Below are positions 42,182-55,132 of a stretch of 64,000 nt of DNA, in pieces (position 1 is the stretch's first letter; every line of letters starts with the position of its first letter). The stretch is from Solea solea (Eukaryota > Chordata > Actinopteri > Pleuronectiformes > Soleidae). Location: positions 23,059,281 to 23,123,280 of the forward strand of contig NC_081143.1 of the NCBI RefSeq assembly GCF_958295425.1, in the 5' to 3' direction. The notes under the pieces were generated by a model. It was not told the DNA's origin. It did not search any database and saw only the letters and a program-made list of their open reading frames with translations. The position numbers were made by a program, and so were the translations under genes.

Positions 42182-42641
42182 TATATATATAAAATAATGT
42201 ATTTGTGTTTTTTCACAGCGTAAAGTGCCTGACCAGGATGTTGCCCAAGGCTCTTACATAGCTCTGCCCCTCACTCTGCTGCTGCTGTTGGCAGCGTACA
42301 ACCATGAGAAGGTATAAACCACTTCCATCTGCTGGAGACAGGCTGAGCCTTTCTTGCTTGGCTATCAAATTTGACATGCTTTTAGGGTTTGACATGTAAA
42401 AGGGAAACATTGTCTGACTCCATATGGTTTCCATGTTATGTTGTCAGATCTTTTGTGTCCGTTCATTGAAGTCCATCACATATTTCCCCTTGTCTCCTGG
42501 TCTTTGCAGGTGATCCCACTCCTGTTGCAGCTCGTGAACCGTGTCCAGGGCGTGCGGAGCATGACCCAGGCCAGCGGGGACAGCGCCGCCCTGGATGAAG
42601 CCAAGCGCCAGGCCAAGAGACAGAAAGCCAGACGTACATGA
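26475..42641 (+). CDS. nomo: Nodal modulator (NOMO), ER membrane protein, complete gene
   Basis: 31 exons: 26475-26630, 27160-27249, 27502-27547, 27643-27743, 28060-28166, 28265-28337, 29424-29576, 30200-30337, 30590-30679, 30771-30876, 31235-31385, 31478-31655, 31987-32128, 32333-32464, 33027-33163, 33596-33683, 33881-33944, 34040-34135, 34220-34441, 34730-34812, 34950-35109, 36263-36389, 37903-38016, 38179-38306, 39122-39263, 39407-39490, 40600-40710, 40840-40941, 41053-41172, 42219-42311 and 42510-42641. Every junction keeps phase: 3666 nt, 1221 aa, near the human length. Matches to vertebrate NOMO include CGGFVKSDVEINYSLIE, YRGERITFDVAPSR, IAPNTPQLPDII, NVGMYNLSKGVNRFCLSKPG and GSYIALPLTLLLLLAAYNHE. 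The product is a type I ER protein: signal peptide, tandem Ig-like beta-sandwich domains in the lumen, one membrane helix and a basic tail ending KARRT. NOMO acts with NCLN and TMEM147 in the translocon-associated complex for multipass proteins (family knowledge). A second in-frame ATG at 26502 would give a tidier signal peptide. A charged helix rich in Q, E and R is encoded at 34220-34441. Confidence 0.97.
29802..29824. repeat. (AC)n microsatellite
   Basis: About eleven units lie in a nomo intron. Confidence 0.9.
30975..31110. repeat. Fish interspersed repeat fragment
   Basis: 'cactttttgaaactagaagttcatggacttattcacttccat' with 'cgccccctggtggctaacagc' resembles a common teleost repeat. A related sequence occurs at about 2985-3085 in a gsg1l intron ('gcccccctggtggttg', 'cttccgggtt'). 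It lies in a nomo intron. Confidence 0.45.
32702..32730. other. Perfect hairpin, 13-bp arms, 3-base loop
   Basis: TTACCCGCTTTAT at 32702-32714 is the exact reverse complement of 32718-32730, with GGA as the loop. It lies in the nomo intron between exons 32333-32464 and 33027-33163. 'aatattctttgt' is duplicated directly after it. Confidence 0.85.
33220..33527. mobile_element. hAT-like MITE copy 1, with near-perfect 8-bp target duplication
   Basis: The left end is CAGTGATGAGCCGATAT and the right end ATATCGTGCCATCCCTA (its approximate inverse). The flanking octamers ATTACAGG and CTTACAGG match at 7 of 8 positions, as expected of an aged hAT insertion. The interior is full of TATCGG/CCGATA words and shares long stretches with 37403-37796 and 19735-19930. 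It is 308 bp, has no coding capacity, and lies in a nomo intron about 70 bp before the exon at 33596. Confidence 0.85.
35833..36110. mobile_element. Fish MITE-like repeat, copy 1 of 2 clear copies
   Basis: 'ggctgaaacaattattaaccgattgctaaatgaatcgcc' is followed by 'ttttcagcttcttaaatgtgaatatgttctagtttc'. This is recognisable as a widespread teleost repeat. A copy in the other orientation lies at about 57625-57835 ('tcgattattttctcaattaatcaattagtcctttggtcc'). It lies in a nomo intron. Confidence 0.65.
37403..37796. mobile_element. hAT-like MITE copy 2, with near-perfect 8-bp target duplication
   Basis: The ends are TAGGGATTGGAATCGGTAT and TATCGGGATATCCCTA. The flanking octamers TTTTTTGC and GTTTTTGC match at 7 of 8 positions. 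The 394-bp interior shares 'tttttgggagaacaatatttgtt', 'cggcacaaatgtgtcgtta' and 'actaatatcgatatcggtaag' with the copies at 33220 and 19735. It ends 106 bp before the nomo exon at 37903. Confidence 0.87.
41265..41345. repeat. Fish interspersed repeat fragment
   Basis: 'tttatttgtcctttaattagccaggaaggtcccattgcgatacaagatctc' resembles a common vertebrate/fish repeat (taaccaggtaagtcccattgagat...). It lies in a nomo intron. Confidence 0.5.
42112..42190. repeat. (TA)n microsatellite
   Basis: More than 30 TA units, nearly pure, end about 30 bp before the acceptor of the nomo exon at 42219. This is an unusually long cruciform-prone tract so near a splice site. Confidence 0.95.
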
Positions 42642-44131
42642 GAACGCAACCACAGTTCAACCTCAACACACCTTTGTAAGCTAAACGGGACACTAGCGCT
42701 CGCAAACACCTGCCTCGGCAAACACTGGGTTTGACGTCTTCAGTTGTGTCGGCTAACGATGGGTGCTTTTAAACTTGTTTAGTCCAGTAAAGATGTGATT
42801 TGGCCTCACGTGAAGTCCAACGTTAACCACTCGAAGCAGGATTCCTCCACCTCATCAGCATCATCAGCCATCCTCAGATTAACCGGACTAAAAGCTGACA
42901 TTTTACAAGATGTTTTCTCCCTCTTTTTTTTTTTTTATCCCAGAACACTTATTATCTAAAGGAATATCGAATTATTTGTGAAAAATGTTGAATTATTATG
43001 AGCCATTTTTATACTTTTTCATTTTTCTCGGTCAACTAAAAGTACTTGAATGCATGTTATGTCCATCGTGACATAGTTTAGACTCAAAGTTATTGGTTAA
43101 AATAAGAAGTCAAAGAGATTATTTTCCTTGTGCTTGTAAAACTGTTTAAGGAAAAGTAAACGTGAGAGCTTTAAATTAAGAATTTCCAAATTATATTCGT
43201 AGCGAGATATTTTCCCCACTGACTTTCTGTTTCCGTGTCAACATGTCATTTCACAAGTTTAAAATGTCTGTGTCTTATAACATTTGAAGCCATAGATTTG
43301 ATCTTAAACAGCACTGATGTCACCGTTTACAGTGTAATTGCTCACTGGGAGTGAAAGACGGCCAATGATGTTGACAGTTCCGCCTTTGTCGGCCATATCG
43401 CTCAAATGTAAAAACTCTGAAATGCACTCCGTTCTCTCCTGATGGTATTTCATAAGCTGTTAAGCGTGACGCAAGATTGACTCAATGTCAGTTTGTCCAT
43501 CAGCTCAGGAAGATGATGGTGGATTAGACGCTGGAAATATTGGTTTCAATAGTTTGTGATGAGATTTGTTTGGTTTTTTTGGGGGGGGGAGGGGGGTTGA
43601 AAGGTGAGGTAGGGAGCTCTAGAATCTTACTAATAATTGATTAATTTATTAACATATGTGTAATCAGATGTGAATGTCTTACAGAATTCTTTTTGAATGA
43701 TTCCCTGTCAGATGAAGTGTGTGTCAATAGCTGAGAAGCAATATAAATTTCAAAATGCCCCCACAGAAGTGGAAGAATTAGTGAGAAGATCAATACAGGA
43801 TCTGTAACGACCTCGTGTTAAACTGTGAAATATCAGGCGGAATCCTAATTTTTGCAAACGCTCGTTTGTTTTTACTGCTCAGCTGTGGGGTGCACTGTGA
43901 AAACAGTGGAGCCCAATTATTTTTCTGTTCTTAGTCATCTGCTCAGAGCTGTGGCCGAGTCATTTCGACCACTGACTATGTACTAAGTTGAGGGATCTTC
44001 CAATTAGTCCACATTTAGGGGGAGTTAATGACTTTGGCTGGGGTGGCAGAGGAGAGGGGTGAGGGAAGTGGAATGAATTGTCACTCGGTCAGAATCTGTT
44101 AAATGATGTTGTTTTTGAGAAAATGAATAAA
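42642..44131 (+). other. nomo: nomo 3' untranslated region and poly(A) signal
   Basis: About 1.5 kb without a coding exon runs to AATAAA at 44126-44131. A T-run at about 42927 and a G-run at about 43580-43596 are internal. The final 250 bp (43880-44090) are unusually free of low complexity. Confidence 0.65.
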
Positions 44132-44149
44132 GATTGACTGGAAAATACA

Positions 44150-45925
44150 CTTGACTACTGTGTGTGGTTTTGACTCTAGGGGGCAGTGTAGTGCTAGACT
44201 TTAATACTTTCCCAAAGATATACCAAGAACTTAAGATCTCTTCATCTTTGTAGTGTCAGCGAACAAAAGTTGTCAGGTTTTCAGTAAGGATCAACAACAA
44301 ATGGGGAGTAAACCCACACAAAAGTGATATTATTCCTTCTCTTCACTCAAGTAGAATGAGCCAGGACACGCTGATGTTTGGTTAAAAGAGGATGTACAAT
44401 GGAGTTGAGCTGAAGGGACCACTCGGCATAAAACTTACTGTTCTAATATGTCTTGAGAGCCCTGCTGCCTTTCTGTGTTGCCCACTGGGTTATGCAAAAA
44501 ATGTGTCAGACAGCCAAGAGCTTAATGAACTACTGTACATGAGGCCCAGCTCCCGAGTAGGCTGGCCTGAAAGGGTCTCAAAAAAATCTTTTCAGAACAT
44601 TGTTAGGTCAGCAGTGCTATATATAGATAACACTGCTAACAGACACCAGATATACACACAGTTTATGGGCAAAAACACCTCGTGTAACTATAATTGTCCA
44701 GTGTTCAAGTGTAAGATTTTGCAGGGAAAAATCTGACCAGCTTCCACCTTCAGACAGTGCTAGACAAGCATAGTATTGATCAGTGGTTACCACAGCAACT
44801 CAAAAGGTAGCACTTATTATAAATACTTGGTAAGTACTGCATGGACATTTTGATGAAACACATTCCCAAACAACCTTTTTTTGACCAGTAGGAATGGCAT
44901 ATAACACGTATTAATTAATTTCTCTTGCTCGTTTGTCGGGAGCAGAAGAAATGCCATATCAACAGAGTATGCAATAATTAAGAAATAAGATTAAATACTT
45001 AAATACAGATAGAAAAGACAGAGTAAAATAAGATAACAATTAAAGTGCTGGATTCAGTGACTTTAAAATGGAAACAGAACAGGAGACAAATTTAATTTGT
45101 TAAAGCAACAGGAGAGCGTACTCTCCCACCAAGCCACTTACTTTCCCACAGTGTCAATACATTTGTCTAATTAACAAGGTTAACTCTTATAATCATTTTT
45201 TTCCCAGAAAAAGTGCTGCATAAGCTTCTAAAGGAAGTGGAATTGTCAGATAACATCCAAATACCATGGATGCCACATACAGTATATTTGGTTTGTCCCA
45301 TTATAGGGAGATACAGGGGTGTGAATGCTCAGCTAGGGACCTATTTTACAGTGACACCTTGACCTGGAAGTTAAAACAGGCAGAAAATGGCCAGTACTGT
45401 TCTAAGTAACACAGAAATTGGATTAGCTGGATGTAGCTGTTGCGTTAGCAGCTAACATGTGAATCAAGTGGATAAAACTGCAAAGGTAAGAGCTGATTAA
45501 TGTATAATTGGCGACATTTTTATTGTTTTTCCTAAGCACTGGCTGCTAGTTCAGTGAAAGAAAAGGAATACTTAGTTGTTCTTACAACAGGCTCTTGGCT
45601 TTGAGAAGTTGTGTAGCTTTTGTTTGTTAGCTTGGATATTGAGTGGTCGTGCTGGTCAGAATTTTGTGAGCTTTTATTGTTGGAGGTGACTTAGTGGCTT
45701 GTATTGGAGCTGTTTTTCAGTCAAAGTGTTAATTTTTTAATTTTTATGGGCATTTAGCAGAGCTTCTTGCAATTCTAACAAGTTAGACTTGTTAGCACAT
45801 GTTTACTGTACTGTCAACTTCCTGCCTGTCTGTGTGCTCCCTGTTTTGACCACAAGGGTCCTTGACTACAAAGCGGTTGTTCTGGAACTTTTTATCCCAA
45901 GTTAGGGTCGCGGGGGGGCAACTAA
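44150..45925. other. Intergenic, nothing recognised
   Basis: Both strands show only short open frames without splice context or familiar motifs. One frame of 114 codons at 44392-44736 (+) has no domain I recognise and ordinary A/T-rich composition. Confidence 0.5.
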
Positions 45926-45929
45926 TTTT

Positions 45930-46330
45930 TATTAGGACCTGAGCACACAAAGTGCTTCTTCCTCTTCTTCTTTTTTTTCAAATGAATTGTGTTTTGTGGG
46001 CTTTCCCATGCCCCAAAACTCCAGAATTGCAACTGCATCAATCTTGGTGTAATTTTACATCTGAATGTTGTTTGGTGAGAAAGCATGGGAAATTGGAAGT
46101 GGGAGGGGCTAACAAAAATGAAATAAGGCTTTATTAGGTGATTTTTTAAAAAATGTTTCACGTACATGAACGGAACTTGGTACACGCTTAAACTATGTCA
46201 GGACGGTCCAAAAAGTCAATGAGGACTTTGCCATAATTCCTACAGGAAGGCCGCCATCTTGGGTTGAACGGCCATTTTTTGGCAATTTTGGTGATTTCGC
46301 ACCTCTGGTATTTGAAGGAACTAGTTTTAT
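45930..46330. repeat. Abundant teleost interspersed repeat
   Basis: 'attaggacctgagcacacaaagtgcttcttcc' begins a block containing 'ggaacttggtacacgc', 'ggaaggccgccatcttgggttgaacggccattttttggc'. Together these are typical of a high-copy teleost repeat I know from other genomes. No transposase is present. Confidence 0.6.
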
Positions 46331-46509
46331 TTTATTTTTTTGTTATGTGTTTCATTTTCTATGCACTCCGGACAGTGCACTCCAATCACATACCCTGGTA
46401 TATAAAGTAGAACATTATTTCTGTCCACTTACCACCAGAGAAGGCTCACGTAACCACAGTTTGAGAACCATGGCTTTAGTGCATCCAACAACATTAAATA
46501 TATATATGT

Positions 46510-46758
46510 AAGTCCTACATTTGGGGGCAGCCCATGGCCGAGTGGAAGGGCTTGCAACCAGAGAATTACTGTTTTGAATCCCCGTCAGGTCAAGGGCTGG
46601 GTTACCCCTGAGCAAGGTGGCCAATCCCCACTGCTCATTGTCAGGTGGACATCCAATAAACGCTCAGTGCTGATCATATATGCAGTTCATCCACTGTAAC
46701 GACCCCTAAAGAGGGAGAAGCTGAAAGAGGAAAAAATAAATTGAAGTCCTACATTTGG
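46510..46758 (+). mobile_element. tRNA-derived SINE with perfect 15-bp target-site duplication
   Basis: The element is 46525-46743 (219 bp). The head resembles a Leu/Ser-type tRNA: A box TGGCCGAGTGGAAGGG (46535-46550) and B box GTTTTGAATCCCC (46571-46583). The body contains 'cccctgagcaaggtggcc', a phrase shared by many fish SINEs, and the 3' end is A-rich ('gaggaaaaaataaattg'). The sequence AAGTCCTACATTTGG occurs exactly at 46510-46524 and 46744-46758, immediately flanking both ends. That is clear evidence of LINE-mediated insertion, recent enough to preserve the duplication. Confidence 0.93.
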
Positions 46759-49700
46759 CAGTTTACAGTATGATGAGGTCCTCTGATCACTTTTTATCTA
46801 GATCACATTTTTAAAATGCAATGGTTGTGTGAGTGTTGAGATGAAATTGGTCATCCAAAGAAATGCCTTTTTAAAACTACACCCATGTCTGGGTCTTTTC
46901 AGGTCATATAATCTTGAAATTACTCTCTTTCTTTGTCTGGTCTTTTCAGTTCAAGCTTGAAAAGGTGAAGTGTTGGTCCTTTGTGCATCGTTATTTCTCA
47001 TCGCTCTCCTCGGCACTGTTAGCGCTTGTCTCTCCTCTTTCTGCACAGGTGCGTTTGTTACAGCATGGCAGCTGTAAGTAACTCATGTGGATCCTGCACA
47101 GGATGGGGCTCCTCCTTATACAATTGTTCGCTCCAGGGAAAATGAGAGCCATTGTCTGAGAGCTTGCTACTCGGTACACCGCCTGTCGATGGAGGCTGAA
47201 AGTACGCAACTCTAGGCTCATATGCTGCTATTTTGGCTCGATGAGATGCAGCCAATTAGTGTGAGCCACTCCGCTCAGCATCTGTCTGAGGCAAACAGCA
47301 ACACACGGGGTCAGCAGTTTGAGCAACTAACCTCGACGCTCTGCTTCAGAACACATGTGGACATGCATCATAATTTTCAATTTTTCCTCACCTCATTTAT
47401 ATATTTCTTGAGAAATCTGTCACAGCTACTTTTCCCCATAGCAGTCGTTATCGTGCAATTTGCTAATTTCTTGGTATGATTTACTGCGAACAGCTGCTGT
47501 ATCACTCATTGTCGGAACTGATGCTCGACGGATGTGGGTTTTCTATGGTTAATGGGTTTCTAGGGGCGAAATCAGCGGGGTTTTTTTTGACAACATGAAA
47601 CAGGTCATCAAAAAACTAAACTTTGTGACTGAATAATGTTCTGGCTACTCGGAAGCGTTTATCATATTATGAGGGAAAAAAAGGTGCAAACTTCAATCAA
47701 CCGTTGAAAGCTTTTGAAAGGCAAAAATGGGGATCTTTTCAAATTGACCATTGCTGCTCTTTTGGGGAGTTTTTAACCATAATCTGTGTCAAAATTGTGA
47801 TTGCTACTGCGTCTTTCTGCATTTGCACAAGTGCGTCACCTGACATGAGCCGCTTCCATTCATGTCACCCCAAACTCCAGTGGCATGCTGCCCAGCCTGA
47901 GTCACAATGCATTGGCCAGGGCACAAGTCATTGTCGAGCAGAGGAGGGAGGAGGAGGAGGAGGAAGAGGTGGAGGAGGTGGAGGAGCGGGTACTGTACAT
48001 GCGCCGTCTGTGGCACATTAATAGCAGAAGTTTGATGAGAGGGCCAGCGAGCGGGGAGAGGAATTAAATATTCATTGGGGATGATGACAAGTGATGTGAA
48101 ATAGTATCTACTGGCTGCTTTTTGTGGGAGCCGAATTTGTGCGCGTGTGGACACATAACCCAGACGGACTCTTAACTGCCAGTTTCTATCAGTACACGAG
48201 ATGTGTCATGTCACCCCTTTTATGAAACCTAATGCCTGCTCACTGTATTCTGGATGGCGATGAAAGCAGAGGTGCTTTCGTCCCCCAGTAATGTAATCAG
48301 AGAGTCTCGTATCATTTATACTTTATTAAACACACTCTGACTCCAAAAATAAGAATAATACTGTCAGGGCTCGGTCATACCAGCATTCATTACAGAAAAC
48401 TTTTTCAAATTACTTCAGTACAAATACACTGACATCATTATTCCACTCACTCTGAGGCACTAAGTAAATATGTGCATTACTCCGAATGAGCTTGGAGGGT
48501 TCATCTTTGGTGAACTCTGCCATGCAAATTTGCAGCACTGATCAACTGCACACAGTTACCCTTGGACTCCTAACACAGTAAAGGAAGGTATTATATCAGC
48601 ACATCCACGTTTCCACTAGCTCGATTCTCCTTCGCCATTTTTTAGTACCTGCTCTGGCCAGACTGCCAGCCTCTGATTGGTCAGAGTGCCGTCACAGGAA
48701 GAGGCATGAGCAAGACATCCAACACAAGAGCCCAGCCGAACAATGACGAACTGTAAATCAGTTAAAAAGACTTAACAATGTTAAAAAACGTGGGTTAATC
48801 TCCAACAATTAACAGGGAAATGTGTAAAAATATCAATATTTAACAGAGGAGTCTGGTCTATTTAGCGACAGCACTGCTGATCGTCATTTACATTTGTCGT
48901 GTATATTACTATATGTACTATATAGTACAGTAAATAATACAATACAGCAATACATTACTATTTATGCGTACAATAACCACCAATAAATGTAACCACCATC
49001 TATTTTGAGCTTCCTGCAGCACATGGAACTGTAAATTTGATTTATTGCCAAGGAGGTATTAACACACAAGGGATTCACTTTGGTGTTTTGGTGCAAAGTG
49101 ACACGGAAATATGAATAAAGATTAAAGTAGACCCGGGATCGATAAGGAATGTAATGTGGTAATGTTCCAGCAGCTCCTCCAAATCAATATTATGATCAAT
49201 AATCAGTTTGCTTCATACTCAGTTGGGGGAAGATTTAGTTTCTCTTTAGTGACACAAGAAGTCTGGGGTCAAGTATGTAAATCAAACATTTTCTTTCTTG
49301 TCGTGTTGTGTTTTTTGTGTATGAGCATTTCTGCAGAACATTCAGGGAGAGAGGAAACAAGGATGACATGTAACAACAGTTGGTGTTGAAATGGGGACAG
49401 GTTTGTAAGAATTGAATCTTTATTTATTTTAAAGGTGGGGTATCGAGATATTTTGCATGCTATTGATTGATAATTGAACACTTCTCCACCTAATCTGGAC
49501 AGTGACAGGAGACTTCTACGACAGGGTACTTGGTTAAAAGATGGCTTCAACCAATGAATGCATACATCGCAGAGCAATCATAAAAAAAAGTTTCAAAATG
49601 AGTGTCGGGCAATAAATGCAATAAAAAAAGTAAATATCAACAAAGCACACACACACACACACAACATCGCAATAGTATTCACATCAGTGCAATATCTCAT

Positions 49701-51423
49701 CTGTGCAATCTTCAGCAATGTTGATACTGTAAATATTAAGCCTTATCTTGTCTTTTGCACGAGTTGTTCCTCTAAGGAGAGAGGATGCTGCCGCGTTGTC
49801 CAGATTGTGAAGCCCGCTGAGGCGAGCTGTGGATTTGGACTGTACAGATGAAGTTAATTGGTTTGATTTGAGAATTGTGGAATTGGGGAGATTGCCTTGG
49901 TTAATCAGTTGCTTATGAAACAAGTATGTTATTCTGTGTTCATCTGTTGGCGACGAGCTCAGGACAGAGAACCCCTGATCCCAAAGTGTTAGTATTTTAA
50001 TTTACTGCTAATGAAACTAAATATTTTCTTCCAATTATGCCCACAGCAACCTTAAGTCTGTCTAAATTTGAATTCACAACACTCTGACTCATTTAATCCA
50101 TGGTTTAACAATACTGTACATGCCAAACCAAACAGGTTGTCTCAATTTTAGCCTCTCTTTGTTATTTCACTCCATTTCAACCCAGCGATACTGAAACTCA
50201 TCTACTTCCCAGTGTGAGCCTTGGTGACTTTTTTGCAGCAGTTCACAGTTACAAACACGATCCTCTAATCCTCTCCCTGTCCACAAATCTCTCCTCGAAC
50301 ACACTGACCACAGCGCCCGGCTGTCCGTTCTCCTTCCCTCCATCCTGAACAGGGTCAACAGGGTGAACCCGCCTCCCCGCAAAACCTGTCCGAACCTTGA
50401 ACTGACTCACTGGCGCTGCTCGAGGGTTTCGCAGATCAATTGAGCGTGCATTGCGGCTTGACACTCGGGAACGTCTCCACAGTTACTGCCTCTTTTGAAT
50501 TTGAAGACTATAGTTGGTCCCACCATGGTGATAAAAGCTCAGATATCACAGTTATAAAAAAAAACAAACTAAAAAATGACCAGGTTTGCAAAAGACGGAT
50601 TCTTTTTCACTCTTCCTCTCTATCCATCTCATTTTGTCTTCTGTCTCCTCTGCCTCCCCTCATTGCTCTCCTCAGCTCTTGGTTTTGATACACTGGTGCC
50701 ATCGTCTGCACTGTCATCTGTATGATCAACAGAGCCTGAAGAAAGGGGTGGAGGAGCGAGACAGAGGGGACAAAGAGACGCTGAGATGTGTCTGGCGTGT
50801 GGGGAAGAAGTTGATGAGACTGGAGTTACACAAGTCCTTGAGCAAAGTCACGTCGAGGGAGGAGGAGGAGGAGGACTAAAAGAGAGAGGGACATGGCTGC
50901 GGACAACCTGGAGGAAGACTCAGCCCAAAGGCTTCCATTTACTGAGACCCTCCTTTCGTACATCGGTAGAATGAGCTCTGAATGTTTAATATTCAACATC
51001 AGCACTAACGGTATCGATTAATGCCCAAGCAGTTGTTACAGCTGCCCTTTCAGGCCAGGTGTGGGCCTGACTTAATTCACTCTCGGCACAGTGGTGGACA
51101 CATCAGCAGCTTTTGTGTGGTCGCAGTGGCCGTTTGTCGAGAAAACAAAATCAAAGTCAAACTAAACTTAATTAAGAGGCCACTATTGTGTCGTGGGTGT
51201 GAATCTTACACTCACACTCTACCCAAACCAATCATATTAAATAACAAACACTTCTATAATGTGCCGAACATAACATAGCAATTCAATTTAACAAAAAACA
51301 GCTAAAGACTACTAAATACTGATCATCAAAAGTTCTTAAATCACTAGGTACTCGGCGATCAAACTGATATCTAAATACCAAACAAACAAATAGCTCCTAC
51401 AGTGGTTTTATATCAAGGGTTTC
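46759..51423. other. Intergenic, no gene recognised; GA-rich block near 47.95 kb
   Basis: No conserved exon is seen on either strand. A GGA-rich tract at 47938-47990 is followed by non-repetitive sequence to about 48110 containing ATTAAATATTCATTGGGGAT. The tract encodes poly-Glu in one frame by composition only. A short (AC)n lies at 49646-49664. An 84-codon frame at 50249-50464 (-) is Arg/Val-rich but not recognised. Confidence 0.45.
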
Positions 51424-51525
51424 TTAAAGGTTCAGTGTGTACTGTAAGAATGAGTGATGTCTAATGTTAGATTCCTCTGTTCGTCCCTTCCTTTGCCAGG
51501 TGTAAAAAGAATCTACGGTGGTCTT
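51424..51525. mobile_element. Partial copy of the MITE found at 14686
   Basis: It starts TTAAAGGTTCAGTGTGTACT and continues 'agtgatgtctaatg' and later 'ctacggtggtcttcac', in the same order as the copy at 14686-15345. The right end is not found. Confidence 0.65.
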
Positions 51526-53304
51526 CACAGTTGACGAAGATCATTGTCGGAGGAAGAGGCAAAGAGGAAACAACGACTTACCGAGCGACACACACGGGTA
51601 CACATGGGAGGGGCTTTTTCCGGATGACGAGAATTGAAAAACGTTTTTGTAAAGGCGTTTGCTGGAGCATTTTTATGAACGATGTCTGTTGCCGGTTTTG
51701 TTTTCAGTGGGTGGTTGGCTGTTCTTCCATCGGTGTGGACTTCACAGCTTGTGTTCACCGGCTCCGATGACAACATTTGCACACGGTGCAGGAGAGGGGG
51801 AGTGTCGGTGCTTTCTAAGACAGTGAGGACAAAGCTGCGAGGACAAAGCTGTAGACACAAGGGGAAGAAGCTCCAGAGAGAAAAAGGTAAAAAAAAAACC
51901 TAAACCAGACAAAAAAACAAACAAAAAAAAGTTGTTCAATTCAGTAATTTGACAAGATAAATGCTTCTTGTCGCTCACCCCTACGCTGCTGGTGTACACT
52001 CTGGTGAACGCTCTAACAGTCAGGTCTGTTAGTTTTGCTTGACAACGCCTGTTTTTAGATGAAGGACTCTTTGTTTCTGTTAACGAAGACCAAACAGAGG
52101 CAGAGCAATAACATCAAAACAACAATCACCAACTGCAGCTTTAGATTATGAACCGTACAGCATGTTCCACGTCAGACTCCCGTGAGTGTCCCGTGAAATG
52201 TGTCCTCTGCCACACATTTCTGCGGTTCAGTGACTATGAAAACTAATTTTTAATGAGGGTGATATTAGTTATCATCAAGGCACAGCAGAAGCACACATCA
52301 AACCCGAGAGTCACACAAAGCCAGTTCTTTGCACATCAGTCAGCATCATCTGATCAAACCTTAGTGTAGGATCTATAAATGTAGCGTCAGCCTTTGCAAG
52401 AAAAAAAAAAAAATGGATCTTTCAATATGATTGAGGATAATGGAACCAAGAAAACCGGGATTAAAGTTTCATCATCTCGCCCTTCACACTCAGCTGAGCA
52501 GTGGTGGGAAGATACTGATGATGCTGCCAGATACGACACACATGTTTTGATTAGGTGGATATACCTTTTCTGATTAATTGGGTTAATTAAAGTGGGGGAA
52601 ACAGACAGCCAAGTGAGAGCATGAGAGGGTTTTGTGGGCTAATTTAATTTGATAGGTGTGTGGTGCATACAGTAAGGAGAGCTGTGAGAATGTGGGTGTG
52701 AGGCAGAAGGTCTTTCATAGAGACTTTGAGTCAGAAAATAAGAGGTAATGTATGCGTGCGTGTATGTGTGTACTGCTTATTACTTATTTAGGACATTTGC
52801 TGGCATAAATGCTGACCGTGTCAGGACTAGTAGTCATGGAGACCAAAACCTGGTCCTAATGAGATAGGCTTAGAACACAGAGCATTTCGGCGGCATTTTT
52901 TCCATTATTATGTTTAAAGATAAACAGTATACAATACACAGAGGCTATAAGAATGTGCAATATAGAGTGTCTTATATCCTTTTTTTCAGCACAACTAAGG
53001 CAATCTGATGAAAAAAAAAAAACCCGTCATTTTCACCAACTATATAAACACACCTGAGCAAAAAATACTCAAAATGTTTAAAATCGGATTGAATTAGTGA
53101 AATTTGTGAACTACGTCAAAGTTCATTTGGTGAAACTTCATGTCACTACTAAAAATGCCATATAAAATGACTCAACAACACATAAGAAAACAAAAAAACC
53201 CTGCAGTTTTTTAAGCATAGATCCGTAGGTTATAGGATTAGACATTAACTGCTTGTGGTTTAGGTGAGTCTGTTGAAAGAAATGTAAGTCCTTAAAAGGA
53301 TAGC
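51526..53304. other. Intergenic, no gene recognised
   Basis: No exon-like sequence. The stretch 52540-52700 is non-repetitive and contains TTAATTGGGTTAATTAAAG, a pair of homeodomain-type TAAT cores in inverted arrangement. Whether it is conserved is unknown. Confidence 0.4.
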
Positions 53305-55016
<1,712 letters not shown>

Positions 55017-55017
55017 A

Positions 55018-55051
<34 letters not shown>

Positions 55052-55059
55052 TGCCAGTA

Positions 55060-55131
<72 letters not shown>

Positions 55132-55132
55132 C
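55017..55132. repeat. Compound (TA)n-(TG)n-(TA)n microsatellite
   Basis: Two TA tracts (about 55020-55050 and 55084-55130) flank a TG tract (55059-55084). Confidence 0.95.

Noticed and set aside
44392..44736. 114-codon open frame as a gene downstream of nomo
   Set aside because: No recognisable domain, splice signals or codon pattern distinct from the surroundings.
46525..46600. Possible Leu/Ser tRNA gene
   Set aside because: Diverged boxes, SINE body and A-rich tail inside target duplications identify a retroposed SINE.
47885..48067. Acidic Glu-rich 60-codon frame
   Set aside because: Produced by the GGA-rich tract; no splice context or conservation evidence.
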